This document shows, piece by piece, positions 5,965 through 11,923 of a stretch of DNA of 11,923 nt. A model generated the notes under the pieces. The model was given only the letters and a program-made list of their open reading frames with translations, searched no databases and was not told where the DNA came from. A program made the position numbers and the translations under genes. The stretch is from Coriobacteriia bacterium (GTDB lineage Bacteria; Actinomycetota; Coriobacteriia; Anaerosomatales; JAUVQN01). Numbering within the stretch: position 1 is the first letter of the stretch; each line of letters begins with the position of its first letter. The DNA lies in assembly GCA_030598125.1 (NCBI GenBank), contig JAUVQN010000020.1, positions 1 through 11,923 on the forward strand, written 5' to 3'.

Positions 5965-7209
5965 CTAGAGGGCCTCGGCGGCGGTAGCCGAGATGGCCTC
6001 GTCGATGCTCCTGCGCAGCGGTTCCGGGAGACCTGGGATGTCGATGTCCACGAAACCTCTCGTGATCATCGAGATCGCCTCGTCCTTCGGGACACCGCGA
6101 GCCATGATGTAGTGGATCTCGTCCTCGGCGATCGGGCTGATCGCCGCCTCGTGCGAGAGCTCGGCTCGCGGTGCGCCGTCGGACACGAGCTCGGGGACGG
6201 CGTACTGGACGGCCTCATCCGAGAAGAGGATCCCGCGGCAGTCCAGATGCGCCTTGGCCGTGTCGCTCCTGGCCGTGAGCCGGCCTCTGCTGTGGATGGT
6301 CGAGCGATCGGCGGAGATGGCTCGCGTGACCGCCTCAGAGCGGGACCCTTCGCCCTCGAGGATGGTGTCGGAGCCCAGATCGATGCGGGAGTCCTCCAGG
6401 CCGTAGATGATCGAGTTGAAGATGGCGCGGGAGCGCGCGCCTTCGAGGTGTGCGACGGGGAAGGTCTGCAGTGACTTCACCGGCTCGAGCATGATGTAGT
6501 TGTTGACGAAGACGCCGTCCTCGGCGACCGAGATCGCGCTCCTGGGTCGCACATCGAAGCGCTGCGACCAGTTGTGGATCATCGTGAAGGTGAGCTTGGC
6601 TCCCTTCCCGATGTAGAACTCGGAGATGCCCACGTGGATGCCTTCCTCCACGTCGGGGTGGATCGTGCAACCGGTGATGATGTGCGCCTCCGCGCCGTCT
6701 TCCACGATGACGATGTTGTGCACGTTCTGGTTGACGTTGTTCTCGGACGTGAGCAGGCACGACTGGATGGGATCCTCGATCCTCTCGCCCGCCCGGACGC
6801 GCATGAAGTAGCCCTCGGTCTCGTGCAGTGCGGCGTAGGCCGTGTACTTGTCCTTGCCGGGCGAGACGAGGCGCCACCAGTGCTCCGGCAGGCCATCGTA
6901 GAGCTCGAGCGCGTGCCCGACCGACATCACCTCGATGCGGTCTTCGTACGACGTCTGCACGGCCTCATACACGGCGGAGCGGTCCACCTGCACGTAGCTG
7001 CCCGACCGCCCGTGCCCGCTCGCGTCGATGCCGACGCGCAGCGCCGCCTCCTTGAGCTGGCGCTCGAGGTCGTCCATCGAGTCCACGCGGCCCTGCTCGA
7101 TCGCTTCGGCGAAGCGCGTGAGGTCCACGTCGGGACCGAGGCCGGCGCGCACGTCGCGGGCCCCTTCGGCGAGCTCGCGGATCTCCTGATCGCGGGTCAC
7201 TGATCGCAT
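5965..7209 (-). CDS. sufB: SufB/SufD-family Fe-S cluster scaffold
   Basis: This 414-residue protein is the scaffold partner of the SufC ATPase in iron-sulfur cluster assembly. The N-terminal 90 or so residues are helical; the rest is the beta-helix core of the SufB/SufD family. The C-terminal helical part carries the family signature around 'AELSHEAAISPIAEDE' and 'GFVDIDI'. Cys324 in 'HLDCRGILFSDEA' aligns by motif with the essential SufB core cysteine, and His353-Glu354 in 'SHEA' with the His/Glu pair of SufB and the His of SufD. One protein thus holds the residues that E. coli splits between SufB and SufD, so a homodimer with SufC is expected. With about 414 residues it is shorter than classical SufB (about 470-495), like the scaffold of the minimal two-gene SUF-like (SMS) systems known from archaea and anaerobes. 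The ATG at 7209 has a GGAG eight bases upstream and overlaps sufC by 13 bases; a GTG at 7200 would make a GTGA overlap but lacks a ribosome binding site. Confidence 0.92.
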   Translation of the reverse strand: MRSVTRDQEIRELAEGARDVRAGLGPDVDLTRFAEAIEQGRVDSMDDLERQLKEAALRVGIDASGHGRSGSYVQVDRSAVYEAVQTSYEDRIEVMSVGHALELYDGLPEHWWRLVSPGKDKYTAYAALHETEGYFMRVRAGERIEDPIQSCLLTSENNVNQNVHNIVIVEDGAEAHIITGCTIHPDVEEGIHVGISEFYIGKGAKLTFTMIHNWSQRFDVRPRSAISVAEDGVFVNNYIMLEPVKSLQTFPVAHLEGARSRAIFNSIIYGLEDSRIDLGSDTILEGEGSRSEAVTRAISADRSTIHSRGRLTARSDTAKAHLDCRGILFSDEAVQYAVPELVSDGAPRAELSHEAAISPIAEDEIHYIMARGVPKDEAISMITRGFVDIDIPGLPEPLRRSIDEAISATAAEAL

Positions 7210-7955
7210 AGCGCACACTCCACGCACTTCTGGTAGCCGCTGCGGCCGATCTCCTCGAGGAGGTCGAGCGGGTTGCCCTGACACGCGAGCTTCCCGTTCA
7301 GCAACACGTGGCCCACGTCCGCGTTGACGTACTCGAGTATGTGCCCGGTGTGGGTGACGATGAGGCCGGCGCCCTTCCGCTCGGCCACCGTACCTGGCTT
7401 GAGCAGGGCGTTCATCGCCTCACCGACGACGGCGATGTTGTCGAGGTCGACGCCGGACTCCGGCTCGTCGAAGAGCGTGATGGCGGGCGCCTGCGCCAGG
7501 AGCTGGGCCATCTCGGAGCGCTTCGTCTCGCCGCCGGAGAAACCCATGTTGACGTCCCGGTCCATGAGGCGGTCCAGGTCGAGGTTGCGCACCAGGCCGG
7601 ACAGGCGCTCCTCCATGCCACCGCCGTCGCCGGCGACGTGGATGAGCTGTCTGAGCTTCACGCCGCGCACGGCGGGTGGCCGCTGGAACGCCATCCCGAT
7701 GCCGAGCTTCGCTCGCTCGTCGATGGGCATCGGCGTGATGTCGGTCCCGCCGAAGAGGATCCTGCCGCTCGTCACGCGGTAGGCCGGCAGGCCCATGATC
7801 GTGTTGAGGAGCGTCGTCTTGCCGCTGCCGTTCGGGCCCAGCAGCACGTGCGTCTCGCCCGCCCCGATCGCGAGGTTCACGCTGAAGAGTACCTGTCGCT
7901 CCTCCACCTCGACCGAGAGATCCTCGATCTCGAGGAGTGGTATCACATCTTCCAT
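7197..7955 (-). CDS. sufC: SufC-type ABC ATPase with a Cys-rich tail
   Basis: This 252-residue soluble ABC ATPase powers Fe-S cluster assembly on the SufB-like scaffold. It has Walker A GPNGSGKTT (40-48), the ABC signature FSGGE (139-143), Walker B 'ITLFDEPESGVDLD' (159-172, with the SufC-typical DEPESGVD) and the H-loop His202 in 'IVTHTGHIL'. The final residues hold a CxxCxxC motif (C244, C247, C250 in 'KCVECALC'), absent from E. coli SufC, which could bind a cluster, zinc or iron. It is first in a two-gene operon; SufD, SufS, SufU and SufE are not adjacent. This arrangement fits the minimal SUF-like (SMS) type, for which smsC would be the matching name. The ATG at 7955 has GAGGAAGGA nine bases upstream; the longer open frame ahead of it has no domain content. 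The neighbour upstream is divergent, so the promoter must lie in 7956-8121, where I see no clear -35/-10 pair. Confidence 0.95.
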   Translation of the reverse strand: MEDVIPLLEIEDLSVEVEERQVLFSVNLAIGAGETHVLLGPNGSGKTTLLNTIMGLPAYRVTSGRILFGGTDITPMPIDERAKLGIGMAFQRPPAVRGVKLRQLIHVAGDGGGMEERLSGLVRNLDLDRLMDRDVNMGFSGGETKRSEMAQLLAQAPAITLFDEPESGVDLDNIAVVGEAMNALLKPGTVAERKGAGLIVTHTGHILEYVNADVGHVLLNGKLACQGNPLDLLEEIGRSGYQKCVECALCDQ

Positions 7956-7993
7956 GGAGAAGGGTCCTTCCTCGCCACGTGCCGTGCGCCGTC

Positions 7994-8023
7994 GCCGTCC
8001 CCCGTGGGGCGGACGGCTCCGCC
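7994..8023. promoter_or_regulatory. Two mutually exclusive hairpins in the sufC leader region
   Basis: GCCGTCC (7994-8000) can pair with GGACGGC (8011-8017), with CCC/GGG extending it. GGCGGA (8008-8013) can instead pair with TCCGCC (8018-8023) around the loop CGGC. The two folds share bases 8011-8013, so only one can form. They lie 39-68 bases before the sufC start on the minus strand. No T tract is present, and such pairs arise easily in GC-rich DNA. Nothing else is recognisable in the 166-base divergent gap. Confidence 0.22.
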
Positions 8024-8121
8024 GACGTCTAGTTCTCCCACATGCGAGCCGGAGCAGGCAAGGCGCGCCGGGCGTCGGGACAGTCGGCCGGTCGCGGTAC
8101 GGAGGTTGCTTCCCGCCGCAC

Positions 8122-9039
8122 ATGACGGGCTCAGACGAGCTATGGGCGGACACAGAGCGTGCGATCGAAGACGTGCGCACGGTCGTCGCCGCGGAGGGGG
8201 TCTCCGGCCGTGCGGTGGAGCGGTTCCGCGCGGTCGTCTTCTCGTACCACGCGACGCCGGGGCGGACGATGCCGTGGAGGGAGACGTGCGACCCCTACGA
8301 GGTCCTCGTCTCCGAGGTGATGCTCCAGCAGACGCAGGTCGCGCGGGTGATGGAACGCTACCCGCGCTTCCTCGACGCGTTCTTCGATGTCGGAGCGCTC
8401 GCTCGCGCACCCCTCTCCGAGGTGCTGGGACTCTGGCGGGGCCTGGGCTACAACCGCCGGGCGGTGGCGCTCCATGCGGCTGCGGCCGCGATCGTGGACG
8501 ACCACGGCGGACGGATCCCCGACGACGTGGACGTGCTGCAGCAGCTGCCCGGCGTCGGTCCCGCGACGGCGGCGGGAGTGGCCGCCTTCGCGTACGGGAG
8601 GCCTTCCGTCTACGTCGAGACGAACGTGCGGACCGTCGTGCTCCACTGCCTCATGCCCGACGCCACCGACGTTCCGGAGACGCGGGTGCGCGAGCTCGTG
8701 GCGCTCACTCTGGACGAACGCGATCCGAGGACGTGGTACTACGCGCTGATGGACCTCGGTGCCGAGCTCAAGCGCCGCCATCCGAACCCGAGCCGCAGGA
8801 GTCGCGGCCACCGCGCTCAGGGCCCGTTCGAGGGCTCGAACCGTCAGCTCCGCGGCCGCACGCTCAGGGCTGTCCTCGATGGCGGCGTGCTGACGCCGGA
8901 CGAGCTTGCGGGACGTCTCTCTGTCACCGAGATCGAGGCTGTCCGGGTGCTCTCGGAGCTTGCCGGTGAGGGCTTCATCGTCGAGGAAGAGGGCTCGTAC
9001 CGGGTCGCGGATCGGGGACGTGGCGCCACGCGCGGCTAG
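8122..9039 (+). CDS. HhH-GPD DNA glycosylase, MutY-like, lacking the Fe-S cluster
   Basis: This 305-residue protein belongs to the helix-hairpin-helix base-excision glycosylases. It has 'LVSEVMLQQTQVARV' (62-76), where Glu65 matches the MutY catalytic Glu. The HhH motif 'LPGVGPATAAG' is at 142-152, followed by 'YVETNVRTV' (164-172). The latter aligns with the MutY segment containing the catalytic Asp, so Glu166 replaces Asp. The four cysteines of the Fe-S loop (C-x6-C-x2-C-x5-C) are absent; that place holds 'ELKRRHPNPSRRS' and 'PFEGSNRQLRG' (residues 215-245), the hallmark of a cluster-less HhH-GPD subfamily that databases often name wrongly as 'Fe-S assembly protein HesB'. The C terminus (about 243-298) looks like a winged helix rather than the Nudix-like domain of MutY. 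Substrate preference cannot be read from the sequence. The start is the first ATG of the frame, but GGAGG (8101-8105) is a distant 16 bases away, so the N terminus is uncertain. It is divergent from sufC and overlaps larC tail to tail. Confidence 0.88.
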   Translation: MTGSDELWADTERAIEDVRTVVAAEGVSGRAVERFRAVVFSYHATPGRTMPWRETCDPYEVLVSEVMLQQTQVARVMERYPRFLDAFFDVGALARAPLSEVLGLWRGLGYNRRAVALHAAAAAIVDDHGGRIPDDVDVLQQLPGVGPATAAGVAAFAYGRPSVYVETNVRTVVLHCLMPDATDVPETRVRELVALTLDERDPRTWYYALMDLGAELKRRHPNPSRRSRGHRAQGPFEGSNRQLRGRTLRAVLDGGVLTPDELAGRLSVTEIEAVRVLSELAGEGFIVEEEGSYRVADRGRGATRG

Positions 9040-10214
9040 AGGTCGTCCGTCGTCTCGCCGAGGAGCCGCTCCGCCTCGCCGGTCACCACCGCGCGGACCC
9101 GGTCGATCGGCATGCCGGTCCGCTCGGCGATCAGCGCGCAGTCGTCGTGCTCGGGACGGATCCTGGTCGTCCCGCCGATGCGCGCGACCTTCACGCGGAC
9201 GATCCCGAGCGAGGTGTTCACCGTGCGGACGTCGCGCTCGGCGACGCGCCGCTCGGTGACGCGGGTCCTCACGCCGAGCGTACCGGTGAGCTCCATGAGG
9301 ACCGCCGTGAGGTCGTCGGCGTCCCGCTCGGGCGCGAGTACGGTGATCTCGACGGCCGCCCGGCCCTTCTTCATGACGATCGGTGTCCTCCACACGTCGA
9401 TCGCGCCGCGGTCGGCCAGCGCGTCGCAGACGTACGCGAGTTCCTCCGGCGTGAGGTGATCGACAGCGGTCTCGAGCACCGCGACCCTGTCCGTGCCAGG
9501 GACGTCCGGAGTCTCCCCGACGAAGAGCCTCAGCAGGTTGGGGATGGAGAGCTCCCGCATCCCGGCTCCGCAGCCCACCGAGCGAGGGGTCATCGAAGGC
9601 ATCGGCCCGAACCCCGTGGCGAGCGCACGGACGAGCGCTGCCCCGGTCGGGGTAGTCAGCTCGCCCTCGGGCGGTCCCGCCACGCTCGGCATGCCCGCGA
9701 GGAGCCGCGCAGTGGCGGGAGCGGGCACCGGCAGCGTGCCATGGGCGGTCTCGACGGTGCCGGCTCCGAGGGCGATGGGCGAGCAGACGAGCTCCCGGAC
9801 GCCCAGCATCGCGAAGGCGACCGCGACGCCGACGATGTCGACGATGGTGTCTACCGCGCCGAGTTCGTGGAAGTGGACGTCCTCGACCGGGACGTCGTGG
9901 ACCTCGGCCTCCGCCTCCGCGAGGAGGCCGAAGGCCTCGAGTGCGACGCGCCTGGGTCCTTCGGCGAGGGGTGCCTGTTCCAGCAGCGCCCGGATGTCGC
10001 GCCAGGTGCGCTCGGGCTGGTCGGCATCGAAGGAGACGACCGCGCTCGTGCCGGCGATGCCGCGCCGCGAGGCCTTCTCGAACGAGAGCGACGCGCCGAG
10101 GCCGAGGGCGGCCACGCGCTCGGCGACGGCGTCCCCATCGACGCCGGCGTCCACGCAGGCCCCGAGGAGCTTGTCGCCCGAGACGCCCGTCGCGCAGTCG
10201 AGGTAGGCGATCAC
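9036..10214 (-). CDS. larC: Nickel pincer cofactor biosynthesis protein LarC (DUF111)
   Basis: This 392-residue protein is full-length LarC, which uses CTP to insert nickel into the pyridinium dithiocarboxylate nucleotide, the last step in making the cofactor of lactate racemase and related enzymes. Family marks are the N terminus 'YLDCATGVSGDKLLGA', the metal-binding-type motif HFHELGAVDTIVDI (114-127), 'TTPTGAALVR', and the C-terminal half with 'IVMKKGRAAVEITVL' and 'TLGVRTR'. In Lactiplantibacillus plantarum LarC is made from two reading frames by programmed frameshifting; here it is a single continuous frame. The start is GTG at 10214, sharing GTGA with the larB stop, so translation is coupled. 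Its TAG stop lies in the palindrome CTAG (9036-9039), which also supplies the stop of the convergent glycosylase gene. LarE and LarA are not in the window. Confidence 0.95.
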   Translation of the reverse strand: MIAYLDCATGVSGDKLLGACVDAGVDGDAVAERVAALGLGASLSFEKASRRGIAGTSAVVSFDADQPERTWRDIRALLEQAPLAEGPRRVALEAFGLLAEAEAEVHDVPVEDVHFHELGAVDTIVDIVGVAVAFAMLGVRELVCSPIALGAGTVETAHGTLPVPAPATARLLAGMPSVAGPPEGELTTPTGAALVRALATGFGPMPSMTPRSVGCGAGMRELSIPNLLRLFVGETPDVPGTDRVAVLETAVDHLTPEELAYVCDALADRGAIDVWRTPIVMKKGRAAVEITVLAPERDADDLTAVLMELTGTLGVRTRVTERRVAERDVRTVNTSLGIVRVKVARIGGTTRIRPEHDDCALIAERTGMPIDRVRAVVTGEAERLLGETTDDL

Positions 10215-10981
10215 GGGTGGTCGTCCCGTCCCCGGGGCCGGTTGATGCGGTCGGCGAGCGCGGCCGCGCCGAAACCGTTGTCGATGTTGACGACGCCGAT
10301 GCCGGTCGCGCAGGAGTTCAGCATCGTGAGCAATGGAGCGAAGCCCGCCAGGTTGGCGCCGTAGCCCACCGACGTCGGGACGGCGATGACCGGCACGGCG
10401 ACGAGGCCGGCCACGACGGAGGGCAGGGCTCCTTCCATACCGGCGATCGCTATCACGACGCGGGCCTCCGCGAGCACGTCCTGCTGACTCAGGAGCCTAT
10501 GGACGCCGGCGACACCAGCGTCGAAGACGCGCGTCACGCGGTTCCCCATGGCCTCGGCGCTGACCGCGGCCTCCTCTGCGACGGGCTGGTCGGACGTGCC
10601 TGCCGACACGATCACCACGTGTCCCGCCGGTTCGACGGGCGGGTCGCGCCGGTCGACGAGGATGATGCGCGCCCGCTCGAAGAAGCGGGCCTCCTGTGCG
10701 ATCTGCGCGACCGACTGGAAGTGGGAGGAGGAGGCGCGGGTGCCGAGCAGCACGGAGGACTCCGCGAGGATCTCGCGGGCGATGTCGCGGACCTGGTCGG
10801 GCGTCTTGCCCTCGCAGAAGACGACCTCGGGGAACCCGCACCGCAGTGCGCGATGGTGGTCGACCTTGGCGTCGCCCACGTCCGCGAACGGCAGCCGTGC
10901 CAGACGCTCCGACGCCGCGGTGACATCCGTGTCGCCCCGCGCGACGCGCTCCAACAACTCTCGCAGTTCGTCCGGCCCCAT
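10211..10981 (-). CDS. larB: Pyridinium-3,5-biscarboxylate nucleotide synthase LarB
   Basis: This 256-residue enzyme carboxylates and hydrolyses nicotinic acid adenine dinucleotide, the first step of the nickel-pincer cofactor pathway. The N-terminal domain has 'DHHRALRCGFPEVVFCEGKT' (41-60), typical of LarB. The C-terminal PurE-like domain starts near 120 with 'AGTSDQPVAEEA' (127-138), includes the 'GMEGALPSVVAG' and 'PTSVGYGA' segments, and ends with 'NIDNGFGAA'. Length and order match the family. The ATG at 10981 is preceded by GAGGGAGA with 4-7 bases of spacing; the frame is open upstream but overlaps the divergent promoter. It is the first gene of a larB-larC operon, with a 4-base overlap (GTGA, 10211-10214). 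Confidence 0.95.
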   Translation of the reverse strand: MGPDELRELLERVARGDTDVTAASERLARLPFADVGDAKVDHHRALRCGFPEVVFCEGKTPDQVRDIAREILAESSVLLGTRASSSHFQSVAQIAQEARFFERARIILVDRRDPPVEPAGHVVIVSAGTSDQPVAEEAAVSAEAMGNRVTRVFDAGVAGVHRLLSQQDVLAEARVVIAIAGMEGALPSVVAGLVAVPVIAVPTSVGYGANLAGFAPLLTMLNSCATGIGVVNIDNGFGAAALADRINRPRGRDDHP

Positions 10982-11014
10982 CAGTCTCCCTCGCCGAGGA
11001 CGTGCAGCTAACAG

Positions 11015-11022
11015 GGTATACT
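11015..11022. promoter_or_regulatory. Symmetrical -10 element shared by larB and the DUF4446 gene
   Basis: GGTATACT contains TATACT on the plus strand (11017-11022) and TATACC on the minus strand (11020-11015), built on the palindrome GTATAC. It lies in the 97-base gap between divergent larB and the DUF4446 gene. It would start plus transcription near 11029 and minus transcription near 11008, with leaders of about 50 and 27 bases. Neither direction has a strong -35. Overlapping -10 elements giving divergent transcription are a known consequence of -10 symmetry. Confidence 0.45.
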
Positions 11023-11078
11023 CATACTCCCCGGCGGGACCAGGAGGGGTCCTTCCACGGCGCGTCCGGAGGTCTCGG

Positions 11079-11591
11079 GTGACGTTGTCCACCATCATCG
11101 CAGTCGTCGCGGTGGTCCTCGCTGTGGCGGCGCTCGCATGGGCTCTGAGTCTGCAGCGTCGCCTCGACGCGCTCGACCGGGTGCGGAACGACGCGGCTCG
11201 CATGGCGGCCGACGGGGATGTCCAGGGACTCGCGCAGCATCTGGAGTCGCGTATCGATGGGCTCGCGGAGTCCAGCGAGCGCCTGCGAGCCGACGACGCT
11301 GCGCTCGCCGACCGCGTGTCGCGATCCATCCGCCATGTGAGCCTGCTGCGCTACGATGCGTTCCCGCACGCCGCTGGCGAGCAGTCGTTCACACTGGCGA
11401 TGCTCGACGACGACGCGGACGGCTTCGTGCTCACCTCCATCTACGGCCGAGGCGAGCACCGCGTGTACGCCAAACCCATGACGGGGGGCCGGTCGCGGTA
11501 CCCGCTGACCGACGAGGAGAAGGACGCCATCGGCCAGGCGATCCCTGGATCGACGACCGGGTCCGGGAGGCGTGGAGATGTCGAGCGCTGA
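11079..11591 (+). CDS. DUF4446 family membrane-anchored protein
   Basis: This 170-residue protein begins with one membrane helix (about 5-24) and continues with an Arg/Asp/Ala-rich, probably coiled-coil stretch (26-85). The DUF4446 domain follows (about 86-155), recognised by 'VSLLRYDAF' (87-95), 'SFTLAMLDDDADGFVLTSI' and 'GRGEHRVYAKP' (123-133), then 'LTDEEKDAIGQAI'. The family has no known function and is widespread in Firmicutes and Actinobacteria; the topology suggests a cytoplasmic domain tethered to the membrane. The GTG start at 11079 is supported by GGAGG (11068-11072) six bases upstream and by the membrane helix beginning right there. The gene is followed with slight overlap by a candidate small gene and then pheA, on the same strand with no visible terminator between. 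Confidence 0.9.
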   Translation: MTLSTIIAVVAVVLAVAALAWALSLQRRLDALDRVRNDAARMAADGDVQGLAQHLESRIDGLAESSERLRADDAALADRVSRSIRHVSLLRYDAFPHAAGEQSFTLAMLDDDADGFVLTSIYGRGEHRVYAKPMTGGRSRYPLTDEEKDAIGQAIPGSTTGSGRRGDVER

Positions 11592-11688
11592 GGGCGCATC
11601 GGTCGCTCTCCACGAGGCGAGACACTTCGGAGGGGACCGCGTGCGCGTCCCGCACGCGCCCGACGGGCGCTCCCAGAGCGCGATCTAG
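11578..11688 (+). CDS. Candidate 36-residue small protein between DUF4446 and pheA genes
   Basis: An ATG at 11578 is preceded by GGGAGG (11565-11570) with a 7-base spacer, as good a ribosome binding site as any in the window. The frame runs 36 codons to TAG at 11686-11688, overlapping the DUF4446 gene end by 14 bases and stopping 13 bases before the pheA ATG. The product is hydrophilic (MSSAEGASVALHEARHFGG at the start, ending DGRSQSAI), with no membrane segment, cysteine or known domain. It has a single Phe, so it is not a Phe-rich attenuator leader for pheA. It may be a real small protein, a coupling frame that carries ribosomes to pheA, or chance. I do not recognise it. Confidence 0.35.
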   Translation: MSSAEGASVALHEARHFGGDRVRVPHAPDGRSQSAI

Positions 11689-11701
11689 AGGAGGGCTCTC
11701 G

Positions 11702-11923
11702 ATGTCCAAGTACGCGTTCCTGGTACCGGCCGGCACCTTCACCGAAGAGGCCCTTCTCTCCATGACCCTCGACGATGTCGATCCCGTCTCCCGCTCCTCG
11801 ATCCCCGAGGTGTTCGCCGCCGTGGAGACCGGTGAGGCCGATCTCGGGGTCGTGCCGGTCGAGAACTCGATCGAAGGCAGCGTCACCGCCACCCTGGATG
11901 CGCTCGCCTTCGATTCCGATCTG
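11702..11923 (+). CDS. pheA: Prephenate dehydratase, N-terminal 74 residues (cut by window end)
   Basis: The visible 74 codons encode the start of prephenate dehydratase, which turns prephenate into phenylpyruvate on the way to phenylalanine. The family marks are the opening 'FLVPAGTFTEEAL' (usually FLGPxGTFTEEA), 'FAAVETGEADLGVVPVENS' and 'EGSVTATLDAL', the substrate-binding part of the first lobe. The start lacks a fused chorismate mutase domain, so this is the monofunctional form; an ACT domain is expected beyond the window. Val8 takes the place of the usual Gly. The ATG has GGAGG (11690-11694) seven bases upstream. It probably shares a transcript with the DUF4446 gene, and there is no attenuator-like leader. 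Confidence 0.93.
   Translation, partial: MSKYAFLVPAGTFTEEALLSMTLDDVDPVSRSSIPEVFAAVETGEADLGVVPVENSIEGSVTATLDALAFDSDL

Noticed and set aside
7308..8969. A 553-codon plus-strand frame across sufC and the glycosylase gene
   Set aside because: It is antisense to sufC and out of frame with the glycosylase, both of which have clear conserved motifs; the product has biased composition and no domain.
9036..10214. Programmed frameshift within larC
   Set aside because: The frame is continuous from GTG to TAG and covers both LarC1-like and LarC2-like parts, so no frameshift is needed.
9147..10364. A 405-codon plus-strand frame opposite larC
   Set aside because: It is antisense to an intact larC with family motifs throughout, and the product is rich in Arg, Asp and Gly without recognisable structure.
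11578..11688. Phenylalanine attenuator leader peptide for pheA
   Set aside because: The small frame contains a single Phe codon, and no terminator/antiterminator pair follows it.

Overview
The window is GC-rich DNA of about two thirds G+C, with tightly packed genes, strong GGAGG ribosome binding sites, GTG starts and several 4-base gene overlaps. Gene content points to a high-GC anaerobic or facultative actinobacterium of the Coriobacteriia / OPB41 type. The clues are a DUF4446 protein next to pheA, a protein with three cell-wall-binding type 2 (CWB2) modules, a two-gene SufC-SufB-like iron-sulfur system, LarB/LarC and a cluster-less HhH-GPD glycosylase. The taxonomy is inference from gene content only.

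Layout. 1-310: a complete tRNA-Leu(CAG) with promoter, encoded CCA and a likely terminator. 313-1269 (+): a DUF4013 membrane protein. 1295-2185 (-): a small membrane diguanylate cyclase, divergent from 2384-4117 (+), which encodes a secreted wall protein with three CWB2 modules fused to an L,D-transpeptidase (YkuD) domain. 4133-5824 (-): a second membrane diguanylate cyclase with two PAS domains, one of them Cys-rich. The 140-base gap upstream of it (5825-5964) holds a hairpin directly after the suf operon, a good CRP/FNR-type palindrome and a weak promoter. 5965-7955 (-): sufC then sufB-like, overlapping by 13 bases, with no SufD, SufS, SufU or SufE. 8122-9039 (+): a MutY/EndoIII-superfamily glycosylase without the Fe-S cysteines; its stop codon overlaps that of larC. 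9036-10981 (-): larB then larC, coupled by a GTGA overlap. 11079-11923 (+): DUF4446 protein, a 36-codon candidate small gene and the start of pheA (prephenate dehydratase, cut by the window end). The larB and DUF4446 genes diverge from a symmetrical promoter whose -10 element reads on both strands.

How the genes work together. sufC-sufB form a minimal scaffold-plus-ATPase Fe-S cluster machine. larB and larC perform the first and last steps of nickel-pincer nucleotide cofactor synthesis; LarE and a client such as LarA would have to be elsewhere. Two diguanylate cyclases flank the wall-crosslinking enzyme, which could tie c-di-GMP to the cell surface, but only position supports this. The rest looks like ordinary housekeeping gene order. 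I see no rRNA, CRISPR array, insertion sequence, integrase or phage gene.
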